Shown here: positions 13,321 to 20,818 of the stretch, piece after piece | Position numbering within the stretch: position 1 is the stretch's first letter | Layout: every line of letters begins with the position of its first letter | Source of the DNA: Syntrophus sp964555065 | GTDB taxonomy: Bacteria; Desulfobacterota; Syntrophia; Syntrophales; Syntrophaceae | Length of the DNA stretch: 21,272 nucleotides | NCBI GenBank assembly: GCA_964555065.1 | Contig: CAZKRB010000052.1 | Location: 1 to 21,272 of the forward strand | Reading direction: 5' to 3' | Translations under genes and position numbers: made by a program | The notes under the pieces: generated by a model | Databases searched by the model: none | What the model was told of the DNA's origin: nothing | The model's input: the letters and a program-made list of their open reading frames with translations, nothing else

Positions 13321-15360
13321 TCAGTTCAGACGAGCGGACGGGGGTTGCGGTCGGTGATCCGCCATCGCACCGGGAGCGCCGCCTTCGCTTTCCCCGGCGG
13401 AATTTTCAAAAGCTTCCAGCCGCAAGGCAAGGCTGTCCCAACGGGCATAGGATTGTTCGAGTTCCTTCTCCAGGGAAGACAGCTCCCGGCGGAGCGTTTT
13501 CAGCTTTTCCGGCTCCCGGTAGATTTCCTGGCCGCAGAGCGTCTCTTCGATGGCGCCTTTCCGCTCTTCCCGGGACGTGATGGCGTGCTCGACGGCGGCG
13601 AGCTCTTTTTTCAGGGCGCTGCGGGTTTTCGCCCGCCGGTTCCGCTCCTGTGCTTCCAGCCGCCGTAGTTCCTTCCTCTGAAGTTTGCTTTCCCGGCTGT
13701 TGTCGCCTTGGATTGCCCCCTCTCCCACCGCCGCCGCTGCGGCCGAGCCCAGAGATTCCTCCCGCTTGGCGATAAAATACGAATAATTCCCCTTATACTC
13801 AAAGGCCTGTCCGGCGCGGATTTCGATGACCCGGTCGACCAGGGCATCCAGGAAGAATCGGTCGTGGGAGACCAGGATGACCGTGCCGGAGTAGTTCAGC
13901 AGCGCCTCCTGAAAGATTTCCCGAGTCTTCATGTCGAGGTGGTTCGTCGGTTCGTCGAGGATCAGGAGGTTGGCGTCCTGCATGAGGATTTTCAGCAGCG
14001 CGAGGCGGGACTTCTCGCCGCCGGAAAGAACGGCCACTGGTTTGTAGATGTCGTCGCCGGAAAAGAGGAACGCGCCGAGAAGATTCCGTTTTTCCTGATC
14101 GTTGCAGCGCGTTGGGACGCTGTTGATGTCATCCAGGAGCGTCCGGTCGTAACTTAGATTTTCCGCGCTTTCCTGGGAAAAGAAGGAGAGCTTCACCTGG
14201 TGCCCGTACCGGACCTCGCCGGCCGTTGGCGTTTCGACAGAACTGAGCAGCCGGGACAGGGTGGATTTGCCGGCGCCATTCATGCCCACGAGGGCGACCT
14301 TTTCCCCCCGGGTGACGGTGAAATTCACGTCGGCAAACACTTCCGTTTCCCCGTAAGCCTTTGCCAGTCCGCGGACGATCAGGACATCCCTGCCGCTGGG
14401 CGGGCAGGCCGGGAAGGAAATCCGGACGGTTTTTTCAGTGCCTTCCGCGCGGATCCGCTCCATCTTTTCGAGCATCTTGACCCGGCTCTGGACCTGGGCC
14501 GCCTTGGTGGCCTTGTAGCGGAACCGTTCGACAAATTCCTCGATCCGCTTGATTTCCCCTTTCTGGCTCTCCATCTCCTTCAGCAGGGCCAGGCGCCGTT
14601 TCTCTTTTTCCGCAAGGTAATAGGAGTAGTTCCCCTTGTAGAGCGTGAGCTTTCCCTGGGAAAGCTCCATCGTCGAGGTCGTCGTCTTGTCGAGGAAGGT
14701 GCGGTCGTGGGAAACGGTGAGGAGGGTTCCCGGATAGTCCCTGAGGTAGCTTTCCAGCCATTCCATGCTTTCCGTATCCAGGTGGTTGGTCGGTTCGTCG
14801 AGGAGCATGATGTCCGGCCGGGCCAGGAGGATGACGGCCAGGAGAATCCTCATCTTCCAGCCGCCGGAAAATTCAAGGCAGTTTTTCCCGAAGTCCCCCT
14901 CGCGGAAACCGAAGCCGTGAAGCACCTGCCGGGCGCGGGCTTCAAAGGCGTAGCCGTCCCTGGCCTGGAAGGCGGCCATGGCCTTCTCGTAGGTTTTCAG
15001 CAGCGCCTCGTGTTCAGGGTCGTCGGGCGGGCAGTCAGCAACGCGCTCTTCACAGGTCTTCAGTGCGGCTTCGAGATCGGCCAGCCCGCTGCGGTTTTTG
15101 AGGAAATCCAGGATGTTGAGGGATTCCAGCTCGATGAGATCCTGGGGCAGGTAGCCCAGGGTTGTGTTCTTCCGGTCGACGATGTCGACGCGGCCGCCGT
15201 CCAATTCCAACTGGCCCGCGATGGCCTTGAGCAGGGTCGTCTTGCCCGCGCCGTTGTCGCCCACCAGTCCGATCCGGCTGCGGGGCGGAACCATCCACGT
15301 GATGCCGCCGAAGATGACCCGGTCACCGAAGGAAAGGCGGATATCGTTCAACGTGATCAA
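13321..15360 (-). CDS. ABC-F family ATPase (Uup/EttA-like, ribosome-associated)
   Basis: The 679-residue product has two ATP-binding cassettes and no membrane segments, the mark of ABC-F proteins, which act on ribosomes as translation factors or protect them. Cassette 1 has GDNGAGKTT (Walker A, about 34-42), FSGGWKMR (signature) and DIMLLDEPTNHLD (Walker B). A charged linker with RFRYKATKAAQVQSR follows. Cassette 2 has GMNGAGKST, LSGGEKSRL and LLILDEPTNHLD. The C-terminal 130 residues form a charged coiled coil like that of Uup. The start is taken as TTG 15360 (MITLNDIRLSFG), with AAGAGG nine bases upstream; the open frame extends to 15486 but that part lacks homology. It is divergent from ftsY. 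Confidence 0.9.
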   Translation of the reverse strand: MITLNDIRLSFGDRVIFGGITWMVPPRSRIGLVGDNGAGKTTLLKAIAGQLELDGGRVDIVDRKNTTLGYLPQDLIELESLNILDFLKNRSGLADLEAALKTCEERVADCPPDDPEHEALLKTYEKAMAAFQARDGYAFEARARQVLHGFGFREGDFGKNCLEFSGGWKMRILLAVILLARPDIMLLDEPTNHLDTESMEWLESYLRDYPGTLLTVSHDRTFLDKTTTSTMELSQGKLTLYKGNYSYYLAEKEKRRLALLKEMESQKGEIKRIEEFVERFRYKATKAAQVQSRVKMLEKMERIRAEGTEKTVRISFPACPPSGRDVLIVRGLAKAYGETEVFADVNFTVTRGEKVALVGMNGAGKSTLSRLLSSVETPTAGEVRYGHQVKLSFFSQESAENLSYDRTLLDDINSVPTRCNDQEKRNLLGAFLFSGDDIYKPVAVLSGGEKSRLALLKILMQDANLLILDEPTNHLDMKTREIFQEALLNYSGTVILVSHDRFFLDALVDRVIEIRAGQAFEYKGNYSYFIAKREESLGSAAAAAVGEGAIQGDNSRESKLQRKELRRLEAQERNRRAKTRSALKKELAAVEHAITSREERKGAIEETLCGQEIYREPEKLKTLRRELSSLEKELEQSYARWDSLALRLEAFENSAGESEGGAPGAMADHRPQPPSARLN

Positions 15361-15741
15361 AATTATGCACCTCTTGGCTCCCTGCCGCCGTCGGGGCGGG
15401 GAGGTTTCTCTTGGGAGTCCGTTAAGCAGAAATTCTGAAAAATTACAACCCTTGAAAAGGTTCGGCCTGGTATTTGCCATTGACAAGGCCGTCTTCCTCT
15501 GTATAAAGCCATGGGGCGCAGGTTGATACCTGCCCGCATGGGGGAAAAAGAGCGGCGGGTCTCCTGGGAGGATCTGGTTAGCGTTGATGCCGCCCGCGCG
15601 GAAATAGAGTGGACTAGGCCCGCAGGGAAAAGACCTACCCCGCTGATTCCGACCGCGTGGGGAAAGGGAATCGAGATGGGATTCGGGAACCGGGTCTCAA
15701 GGAAAGAAACGACTTGCCGAGAAAACGGAGCGGTTGATCCT
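15361..15741. other. Divergent region and ftsY leader
   Basis: The region separates the ABC-F gene from the conserved start of ftsY. It contains the ftsY promoter (15480-15507) and then about 228 bases of putative leader with several hairpins. One is perfect: GCAGGT (15518-15523) with ACCTGC (15528-15533). The ftsY frame stays open across the leader, so part of it could encode an extended N-terminus. No known riboswitch or RNA gene was recognised. Confidence 0.5.
15480..15507 (+). promoter_or_regulatory. Near-consensus sigma70 promoter of ftsY
   Basis: TTGACA (15480-15485, perfect) and TATAAA (15502-15507, five of six) are 16 bases apart. Transcription would begin near 15514, which excludes the upstream-most in-frame ATG at 15511 as a translation start. 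Confidence 0.75.
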
Positions 15742-16692
15742 ATGAGCATCTTTCAGAAGAAACAGGGATTCTTTGAAAAACTGAAGCGGGGCCTCGCCAA
15801 AACACGGGACCTGCTGTTGACCGATGTGAATGACATTATTCTCGGGAAGAAGGAGATCGATCAGGAGCTTTTCGATGAGCTGGAAGAGGCGCTGATCGCG
15901 GCGGACGTGGGGCCGGCCTTTACCGCGGAGCTGATCGAAAAGATGACCGACTCGGTTAAGCGGAAAGAGCTGGATTCGCCCGAGCTGCTGAAGGAAGTCC
16001 TGCGCGACACGATGAAAACGCTCCTGAAGAAGAACGAGGCGCCCCTCGTCCTGCCGGACAGGGGGATCTTCACGATCCTGGTCGTCGGCGTCAACGGGAC
16101 GGGAAAAACCACGACCATCGGCAAACTGGCCCATCAATTCAAGGATCAGGGGCGCTCCGTGCTGATGGTGGCCGCCGACACCTTCCGGGCCGCAGCCATT
16201 GAACAGCTCGAGATCTGGAGCCAGCGGGTGGGGGTTTCCCTGGTCAAGCAGAAGCAGGATTCAGATCCCGCGGCGGTTGTCTTCGATGCCATTGCCGCGG
16301 CAAAGTCCGGCAAGGCGGACGTGCTGATCATCGACACGGCGGGAAGGCTCCATACCCAGGTCAATCTCATGGAAGAAATGAAGAAGATTACACGGATCAT
16401 GAACCGCGAGCTTCCCGGCGCGCCCCACGAGGTCCTGCTGGTCCTGGATGCGACAACGGGCCAGAATGCCGTCAACCAGGCGCAGATGTTCAGCGACGCC
16501 GTGGGCGTGACGGGGATCGTCCTGACGAAGCTCGACGGCACGTCCAAGGGCGGAGTCATCCTCCGCATCGCCAAGGAGTACAACATTCCCATCCGCTACA
16601 TCGGCATCGGCGAAGGGCTGGATGACCTTAGGGAATTCAACAGCGAGGACTTCGTGGAGGCCCTCTTCGAAACGGGCGAGTCCCGGCAGTAG
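15742..16692 (+). CDS. ftsY: Signal recognition particle receptor FtsY
   Basis: FtsY is the membrane-associated GTPase that receives ribosome-nascent chain-SRP complexes and hands them to the Sec translocon. The 316-residue product has the N domain (about 1-100) and G domain with GVNGTGKTTT (116-125), ADTFRAAA (145-152), DTAGR (198-202), TKLDG (262-266) and GIGEGLDDL (288-296). FtsY rather than Ffh is indicated by TFRAAAIEQL and the absence of a C-terminal M domain. The start at 15742 gives MSIFQKKQGFFEKLKRGL, an amphipathic membrane-targeting opening, but its GGAG is about 11 bases away. In-frame ATGs at 15538 and 15676 are alternatives that would lengthen the N-terminus. Confidence 0.94.
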   Translation: MSIFQKKQGFFEKLKRGLAKTRDLLLTDVNDIILGKKEIDQELFDELEEALIAADVGPAFTAELIEKMTDSVKRKELDSPELLKEVLRDTMKTLLKKNEAPLVLPDRGIFTILVVGVNGTGKTTTIGKLAHQFKDQGRSVLMVAADTFRAAAIEQLEIWSQRVGVSLVKQKQDSDPAAVVFDAIAAAKSGKADVLIIDTAGRLHTQVNLMEEMKKITRIMNRELPGAPHEVLLVLDATTGQNAVNQAQMFSDAVGVTGIVLTKLDGTSKGGVILRIAKEYNIPIRYIGIGEGLDDLREFNSEDFVEALFETGESRQ

Positions 16693-16888
16693 CAGCAAAA
16701 AATCGATGGCTTCAGGAGGGCGGCGTTCCGCCGCGTTGGCGGCAGGGGATTCTATACCCCTTCCGATGTTGCCCTTCTCCGGGTAACCTGCCTTTCCGCT
16801 TCCGTTGCGGGTGTCATGAACCATTCCAAACGAATCGCCTTCACCGGGCTGGGGTACTGGGCTGGGGTTCGCACCCTTCCACCGCTCT

Positions 16889-17704
16889 CTAGCGGGCAGG
16901 CGCTCCGGTAGGCGACGGCGGTTTCAGGCCGGAGATGACCCACAGAAGAGGCGACTGCTCCGGTTTGACGTAGCCGCTCCTCGGTTTGTCGAGATCCATG
17001 ATCAGCACAATGGCAAAGGTGAAGGCGGCGAAGAGGAAGAGGGAGAGAAACCTGTGATACACTCCGCAGATGCCGAAATAGTATCCCATCATGCCCATGG
17101 ACAGAAGAGCGAAAACGATCAGCATCCCGATAATGTAGGGAGGAACCCGGACTTCCAGAATCCAGCGCCTGGAGGTTCCCAGATCGAACGTTTCGTTGAG
17201 GGAAGCCAGAAGAAGACCGCTGATGGGCGTGGGCGCAGACCTGGCGATTAAGAATGCCTGTTCCCAGATGCGTCCCTGCAGGACGGATGTTCTCTCGTAG
17301 ACGGCCTTGAGGCGATTCCGATCCTCTCCTGCGGCGTAAAAGTCGAGGCGCAGTTGGGTGTAATCCTTGAGCAGACGAACAATCTCCGTGCCGTGGATCC
17401 CGCCGATGGCCTCGGCGCGGAGACTGCTCGTTGAAATCGCGTTGGCCTCATCCAGGATGAGCTTCCGTCTGGCCTCGAATTGCGAGTTGGCCATGGAAAG
17501 GGAGACCGCCAGCATAAACCCGAGGAGCGCAAGCACCGCCCCGGTGATTGTTCCCGTGGTTTTCTCATCTTTTTCCGCAAGGTCCGCCTGTTTGCCGTAC
17601 CGCTTGCCGATGCGGAAACCGGCGCCGGTCACCGCAACAAGCGCGAGGAGCAGCAATATCCCCGTGAGAAGAAGGTTTTGCGTCTGCAGAAAATGGACAA
17701 TCAT
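16889..17704 (-). CDS. DUF4239 bestrophin-like membrane protein
   Basis: The 271-residue product has four membrane segments (about 11-29, 53-71, 189-209 and 217-237) with a large soluble middle part. It carries features typical of DUF4239: ILDEANAISTSSLRA (83-97), ASLNETFDLGTSRR (167-180) and MDLDKPRSGYVKPEQSPL (236-253). These proteins are distantly related to bestrophin anion channels, but function is unproven. AAAGGAGC lies seven bases before ATG 17704. It reads leftward, convergent with ftsY, and follows the small membrane-protein gene at 18195 by about 107 bases, so the two may be co-transcribed. Confidence 0.85.
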   Translation of the reverse strand: MIVHFLQTQNLLLTGILLLLALVAVTGAGFRIGKRYGKQADLAEKDEKTTGTITGAVLALLGFMLAVSLSMANSQFEARRKLILDEANAISTSSLRAEAIGGIHGTEIVRLLKDYTQLRLDFYAAGEDRNRLKAVYERTSVLQGRIWEQAFLIARSAPTPISGLLLASLNETFDLGTSRRWILEVRVPPYIIGMLIVFALLSMGMMGYYFGICGVYHRFLSLFLFAAFTFAIVLIMDLDKPRSGYVKPEQSPLLWVISGLKPPSPTGAPAR

Positions 17705-17811
17705 CGTGGCGCTCCTTTAAGCATCGACTCATTTAGAGAACCGTCCGGCAATACCCCGGTAATTTTTTGAACCGCCTGCTCCGGACCGGGGAAGCCCCTC
17801 TTGGTTGCCCA

Positions 17812-18195
17812 TTAGCCGTACCTTCTGAAGACGAAGGTAAACACAAGACTGATGATTACCGCAGCCATAAAGGACATGACGCGGAAGCCATGAGTAGAAT
17901 CCAGGATGAATTCCGGCCTGAACAGGGCTTCTATGGCTTTGTCTGCCTTTCCAACAAGGTATCCTGATGCAAAAACGCCAAACGCCTTTGCATATTCGGT
18001 AAACTTCTTTTCTTCTTTTTCAGAGTAAGGCGAAAGTAGAATACCCAACAGCCATCCAAAGGCAAACCCGAGCACCACGATGAGCAGGTTTAAAGAAGAA
18101 TCCTTGAAATTGTCGCCGACGGCATATGACAGATAAGTCACCGTACCGCCGAGCGCCAGCCCGGTTGCGGCACTCCCGATAAGCTTGTAATTCAT
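17812..18195 (-). CDS. Small three-helix membrane protein, function unknown
   Basis: The 127-residue product has hydrophobic segments at about 5-23, 36-54 and 107-124. A charged middle part lies between them (SEKEEKKFTEYAK, 58-70), with a glycine-rich second helix. No family was recognised. GGGAG precedes ATG 18195 at about seven bases, which supports translation. The leader just upstream holds interleaved inverted repeats, described separately. The neighbour downstream is the DUF4239 protein on the same strand. Its AT content is higher than that of neighbouring genes, which may hint at a different history. Confidence 0.7.
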   Translation of the reverse strand: MNYKLIGSAATGLALGGTVTYLSYAVGDNFKDSSLNLLIVVLGFAFGWLLGILLSPYSEKEEKKFTEYAKAFGVFASGYLVGKADKAIEALFRPEFILDSTHGFRVMSFMAAVIISLVFTFVFRRYG

Positions 18196-18210
18196 AGGTC
18201 ACTCCCTGCA

Positions 18211-18258
18211 GCTGACGGCTCAATTCTGGTGCGGCGTCAGCGGTCTGCTGGAATTGAG
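18211..18258 (-). promoter_or_regulatory. Interleaved inverted repeats in the leader of the small membrane protein gene
   Basis: Two perfect inverted repeats interlock. GCTGACG (18211-18217) pairs with CGTCAGC (18235-18241), and CTCAATTC (18219-18226) pairs with GAATTGAG (18251-18258). In the leftward transcript the second stem ends five bases before the GGGAG ribosome site. Only one base separates the two arms nearest the gene, so both stems can hardly form together and they look like alternatives. Whether this acts as a switch is inference. Confidence 0.45.
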
Positions 18259-18266
18259 GGTGATAT

Positions 18267-18315
18267 GGCCGGCATGAGCATCGACGGCAGACCGTCAGGA
18301 AACAGGTCGCCGGCC
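18267..18315. repeat. Nested inverted repeat
   Basis: GGCCGGC (18267-18273) and GCCGGCC (18309-18315) enclose a small hairpin GACGG (18283-18287) with CCGTC (18292-18296). It directly adjoins the interleaved repeats. It could be part of the same leader or an independent element. Confidence 0.45.
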
Positions 18316-18548
18316 CCTGCGGTCACATTCTCCGTTCATGGCCTTCCGGTTTCCCTATTCCATTTAAATACGCTAGGTTACTTTAAATATCTTGACAGGA
18401 ATCGTGCAACTCTTTACTTATCTCATTCGGATATCCGGTCGAAATAAAAAAGATGGTACGAAAATGGATAGTCCCACCGGCTGATCGTTTCTGCGTCGCG
18501 GAAGCCTGAATTCAATGAGAAGCCTCGCCGCAGGGAAATGCCGGACTA

Positions 18549-18554
18549 TATAAT
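18549..18554 (+). promoter_or_regulatory. Possible -10 box of ftcD
   Basis: A perfect TATAAT lies about 100 bases before the ftcD start codon in an AT-rich patch. No good -35 box is found 16-18 bases upstream, so this is tentative. Confidence 0.3.
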
Positions 18555-18654
18555 TAAACTTTATCACAAATGGCTTCTCTCTTACATCAACTTCTGCCGC
18601 AGGATGGAGGCCCTCCCAGGTCGGGATGATTATGAAAACGGCTGGTAGGATAAG

Positions 18655-19578
18655 ATGAAAATGATCGAATGCGTTCCCAATTTCAGCGAGGGCCGGAACC
18701 GCGACGTTGTCGAAAGCATCGTGGCGGCGTTGACGGCCGTTTCCGGCGTCCGGCTGCTGGACTACAGCCTGGATGCGGATCATCACCGCAGCGTGGTCAC
18801 CTTCATCGGATCTCTCGAGGCGGCGGTGGCCGGGGCGCTGGCGGCCTGCAGCCGGGCGGTGGAACTCATCGACATGCGAAAACACCAGGGCGGCGTCCAC
18901 CCCCGGATCGGCGCTGTGGACGTGGTTCCCTTCATCCCCCTTGCCGATGCGGAAATGAAGGATGCCGTGGCGGCGGCGCATCGGTTCGGCGCTCAATTCG
19001 GCGATGAAAACGCCGTTCCGGTCTTCTTTTACGGCGCGGCGGCCCTGCGGGAGGACCGGAAGGAGCTGCCGGCCATTCGGCGGGGCGGCTACGAGAGCCT
19101 TGCCGAGCGGCTGAACGATCCGCGCTGGCAACCTGATGCCGGTCCGGCTCTTTTCAATGCGAAGAGCGGCGCCACGGCCGTGGGGGCGAGAATCCCCCTC
19201 GTGGCCTTCAACGTGGTGCTGGACTGCTGCGACCTGAAGCTGGCGCAGGAGATCGCCCGGTGCATCCGGCAGTCCGGCGGCGGGCTTCCCCAGGTGAAGG
19301 CAATCGGGGTGCCGCTGGAAAGCAGGCAACTGGTGCAGGTCTCGATGAACCTCACCGATTACCGGGAAACCTCCATGTGCCGGGTTTTCGATGAGATCAA
19401 TGCCCGGGCGGAGCGGGAGGGCATCGACATTATGGAATCGGAGCTGATCGGCCTGGTTCCCCTGGCGGCCCTGGGCGGACGGTCTCCCGAAGATTTCAAG
19501 CTGAGCGGCTTCACCGACGGGCGCATTCTCGACCATTGCCTCTGCGATCCCGATTCTCCCGCGGAAAATCCTGAATAA
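18655..19578 (+). CDS. ftcD: Glutamate formimidoyltransferase
   Basis: The enzyme transfers the formimino group of N-formimino-L-glutamate to tetrahydrofolate in histidine or purine degradation. The 307-residue product matches the formiminotransferase domain only; the cyclodeaminase domain of animal FTCD is absent. It opens with MIECVPNFSEGRN (3-15), and KHQGGVHPRIGAVDVVPF contains H82, the position of the catalytic histidine in the characterised enzyme. The second subdomain includes LVAFNVVLDC and VSMNLTDY. Two ATGs are close (18655 and 18661), with AGGA (18647-18650) upstream. No histidine-utilisation genes are adjacent, and a cyclodeaminase is not in the window. Confidence 0.94.
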   Translation: MKMIECVPNFSEGRNRDVVESIVAALTAVSGVRLLDYSLDADHHRSVVTFIGSLEAAVAGALAACSRAVELIDMRKHQGGVHPRIGAVDVVPFIPLADAEMKDAVAAAHRFGAQFGDENAVPVFFYGAAALREDRKELPAIRRGGYESLAERLNDPRWQPDAGPALFNAKSGATAVGARIPLVAFNVVLDCCDLKLAQEIARCIRQSGGGLPQVKAIGVPLESRQLVQVSMNLTDYRETSMCRVFDEINARAEREGIDIMESELIGLVPLAALGGRSPEDFKLSGFTDGRILDHCLCDPDSPAENPE

Positions 19579-19624
19579 CGCGCATCCCGGATTAAAAAAG
19601 AATAGGCGGTGCGGGTGAAACAGG

Positions 19625-19719
19625 GCGGCCATCCTTCCGTGTCGGTTTCTGCGCCCCCGTTCCTCTGTCTGATAAGCGTTGATCTGTTGCGGCCATCCTC
19701 CCGCAGCGGTGTCTGAGCC
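19625..19719. repeat. Imperfect direct repeat, about 31 bp, two copies
   Basis: Copies begin at 19625 and 19689 (offset 64). The first 11 bases GCGGCCATCCT are identical, and 25 of 31 positions match overall. They lie in the non-coding gap between convergent ftcD and the membrane-protein gene. The function is unknown. Confidence 0.5.
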
Positions 19720-19813
19720 GGTCGCGGGACCGATGCGCTCGCTTGAAGGCTCCCTTTGCCTGGCTCGGGCGCAGGCCTCTCCCCCGGATCGCCCTTTATT
19801 CCACCTCTTTTTT

Positions 19814-20818
19814 TCAGCCCAGCTCCAGCGAAAGATTGGAAAAAGTGACGACATAGCCGCTGAGCAGGGCGAAGAGGGCGTAGGCGGCCAGGGACCAGAG
19901 GGTGAGCCGCCGCAGGATGGGGGGTAGCGTCTCGCGAAGGCTTTCAAGGCGGCGGAAGGGGAGGAGAACGCCGACGGCCATTCCCGGAATGGCTCCTCCC
20001 AGCAGAAAGGCGTAGAGGAAATATCCGAGGTGCGCGTATTCCCGCTGCAGAATGCAGAAGGGGCAGTGATGGGTCGGAAGCTCATAGATATAGGGCGAGA
20101 GGAAGGAGATCAGGGCCGCCAGGGAAACGAAAAAGGAGGCCAGCGCGGCGAGGGCGAAGGCCGTTCCCGCCCGCGTCCGCCCGGCGCAGAACAGTACTCC
20201 GGACGCAAAGGTGATGGCCAGAACCGCAACCCATGCCGTCCATAAGGGCTTCAGGGGCAGCGCGGCAAGCCATGAGGCGCCGCCGCCGGTTTCGGTTCCG
20301 AAGAAACTTCCACAGCAGGAGGTGATCACGTTGGCTTTCAGCCCGAAGAAATAGGCGCCCTGGAGGATTGCTTCGGCGAGCAGCAACGGGGAGAGGAGCA
20401 GCAGCAGGCCGTATTTTTTGCGGATCAGAGGATAGTCGTACCCCTGGTTGTCGGCAAAATTGACAATGAGCCAGAGCCCCCCCAGCAGGGCATTGCCGAT
20501 CTTCAGCAGGATCGTGGGGTAGCCGAAGGGGTTGACGTTGAGGGTGCCGGCGGCGCACATGGCGCCCACGAAGAGCCGGTGAAGGTCTTCGGCGGTGAAG
20601 ATGAAGAGGAAGAGCGCGCCGATCTGGAACAGGAAGGCGCAGGCCATGAGCGTCGAGATCAGGTAGGTGCGCTTTTCGAGTTGAAGCTGGGTCTCGCTTC
20701 CGCTGGCGAGGTCCCATTTCCGGAGAATCCGGATTCCCGGCACGGAAGCGTAAAAGGCCAGCAGGGCCGTGGCCATCGATCCCAGGGTGAGGGCGATAAC
20801 CGGCGGATTGAGGATCAT
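19814..20818 (-). CDS. Eight-helix membrane protein with CPFC and CC cysteine pairs
   Basis: The 334-residue product has about eight membrane segments (near 6-27, 52-75, 103-121, 137-159, 187-211, 219-241, 263-289 and 306-328). Between helices 4 and 5 lies SCCGS (C168, C169). Just before helix 7 lies THHCPFCILQREY (C252, C255). A conserved-looking loop GTLNVNPFGYP (91-101) follows helix 2. A C-x-x-C at a membrane boundary plus a second cysteine pair recalls DsbB/VKOR-type thiol oxidoreductases, but no clear homology was seen, and metal binding is equally possible. Its ATG overlaps the stop of the upstream ABC ATPase (ATGA), so the two are translationally coupled and probably act together. Confidence 0.75.
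   Translation of the reverse strand: MILNPPVIALTLGSMATALLAFYASVPGIRILRKWDLASGSETQLQLEKRTYLISTLMACAFLFQIGALFLFIFTAEDLHRLFVGAMCAAGTLNVNPFGYPTILLKIGNALLGGLWLIVNFADNQGYDYPLIRKKYGLLLLLSPLLLAEAILQGAYFFGLKANVITSCCGSFFGTETGGGASWLAALPLKPLWTAWVAVLAITFASGVLFCAGRTRAGTAFALAALASFFVSLAALISFLSPYIYELPTHHCPFCILQREYAHLGYFLYAFLLGGAIPGMAVGVLLPFRRLESLRETLPPILRRLTLWSLAAYALFALLSGYVVTFSNLSLELG

Larger units (their letters stand above)
18196..18654. other. Divergent intergenic region
   Basis: Between the leftward small membrane protein and rightward ftcD. It contains the repeats at 18211-18315, an AT-rich block with two TTTAAATA copies (18363-18370 and 18382-18389), an isolated TTGACA (18392-18397) and a consensus TATAAT (18549-18554). 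No gene was supported. Confidence 0.5.

Noticed and set aside
15514..15741. A riboswitch or SRP RNA in the ftsY leader
   Set aside because: Several hairpins are present, but the conserved core sequences of cobalamin, molybdenum-cofactor or SRP RNA were not found.
16850..16900. A tRNA-like T-arm motif (GGTTCGCACC)
   Set aside because: No acceptor, D or anticodon stems can be folded around it on either strand.
18418..20085. A 555-codon leftward open frame covering ftcD
   Set aside because: Antisense to ftcD and overlapping the membrane-protein gene; no family resemblance.
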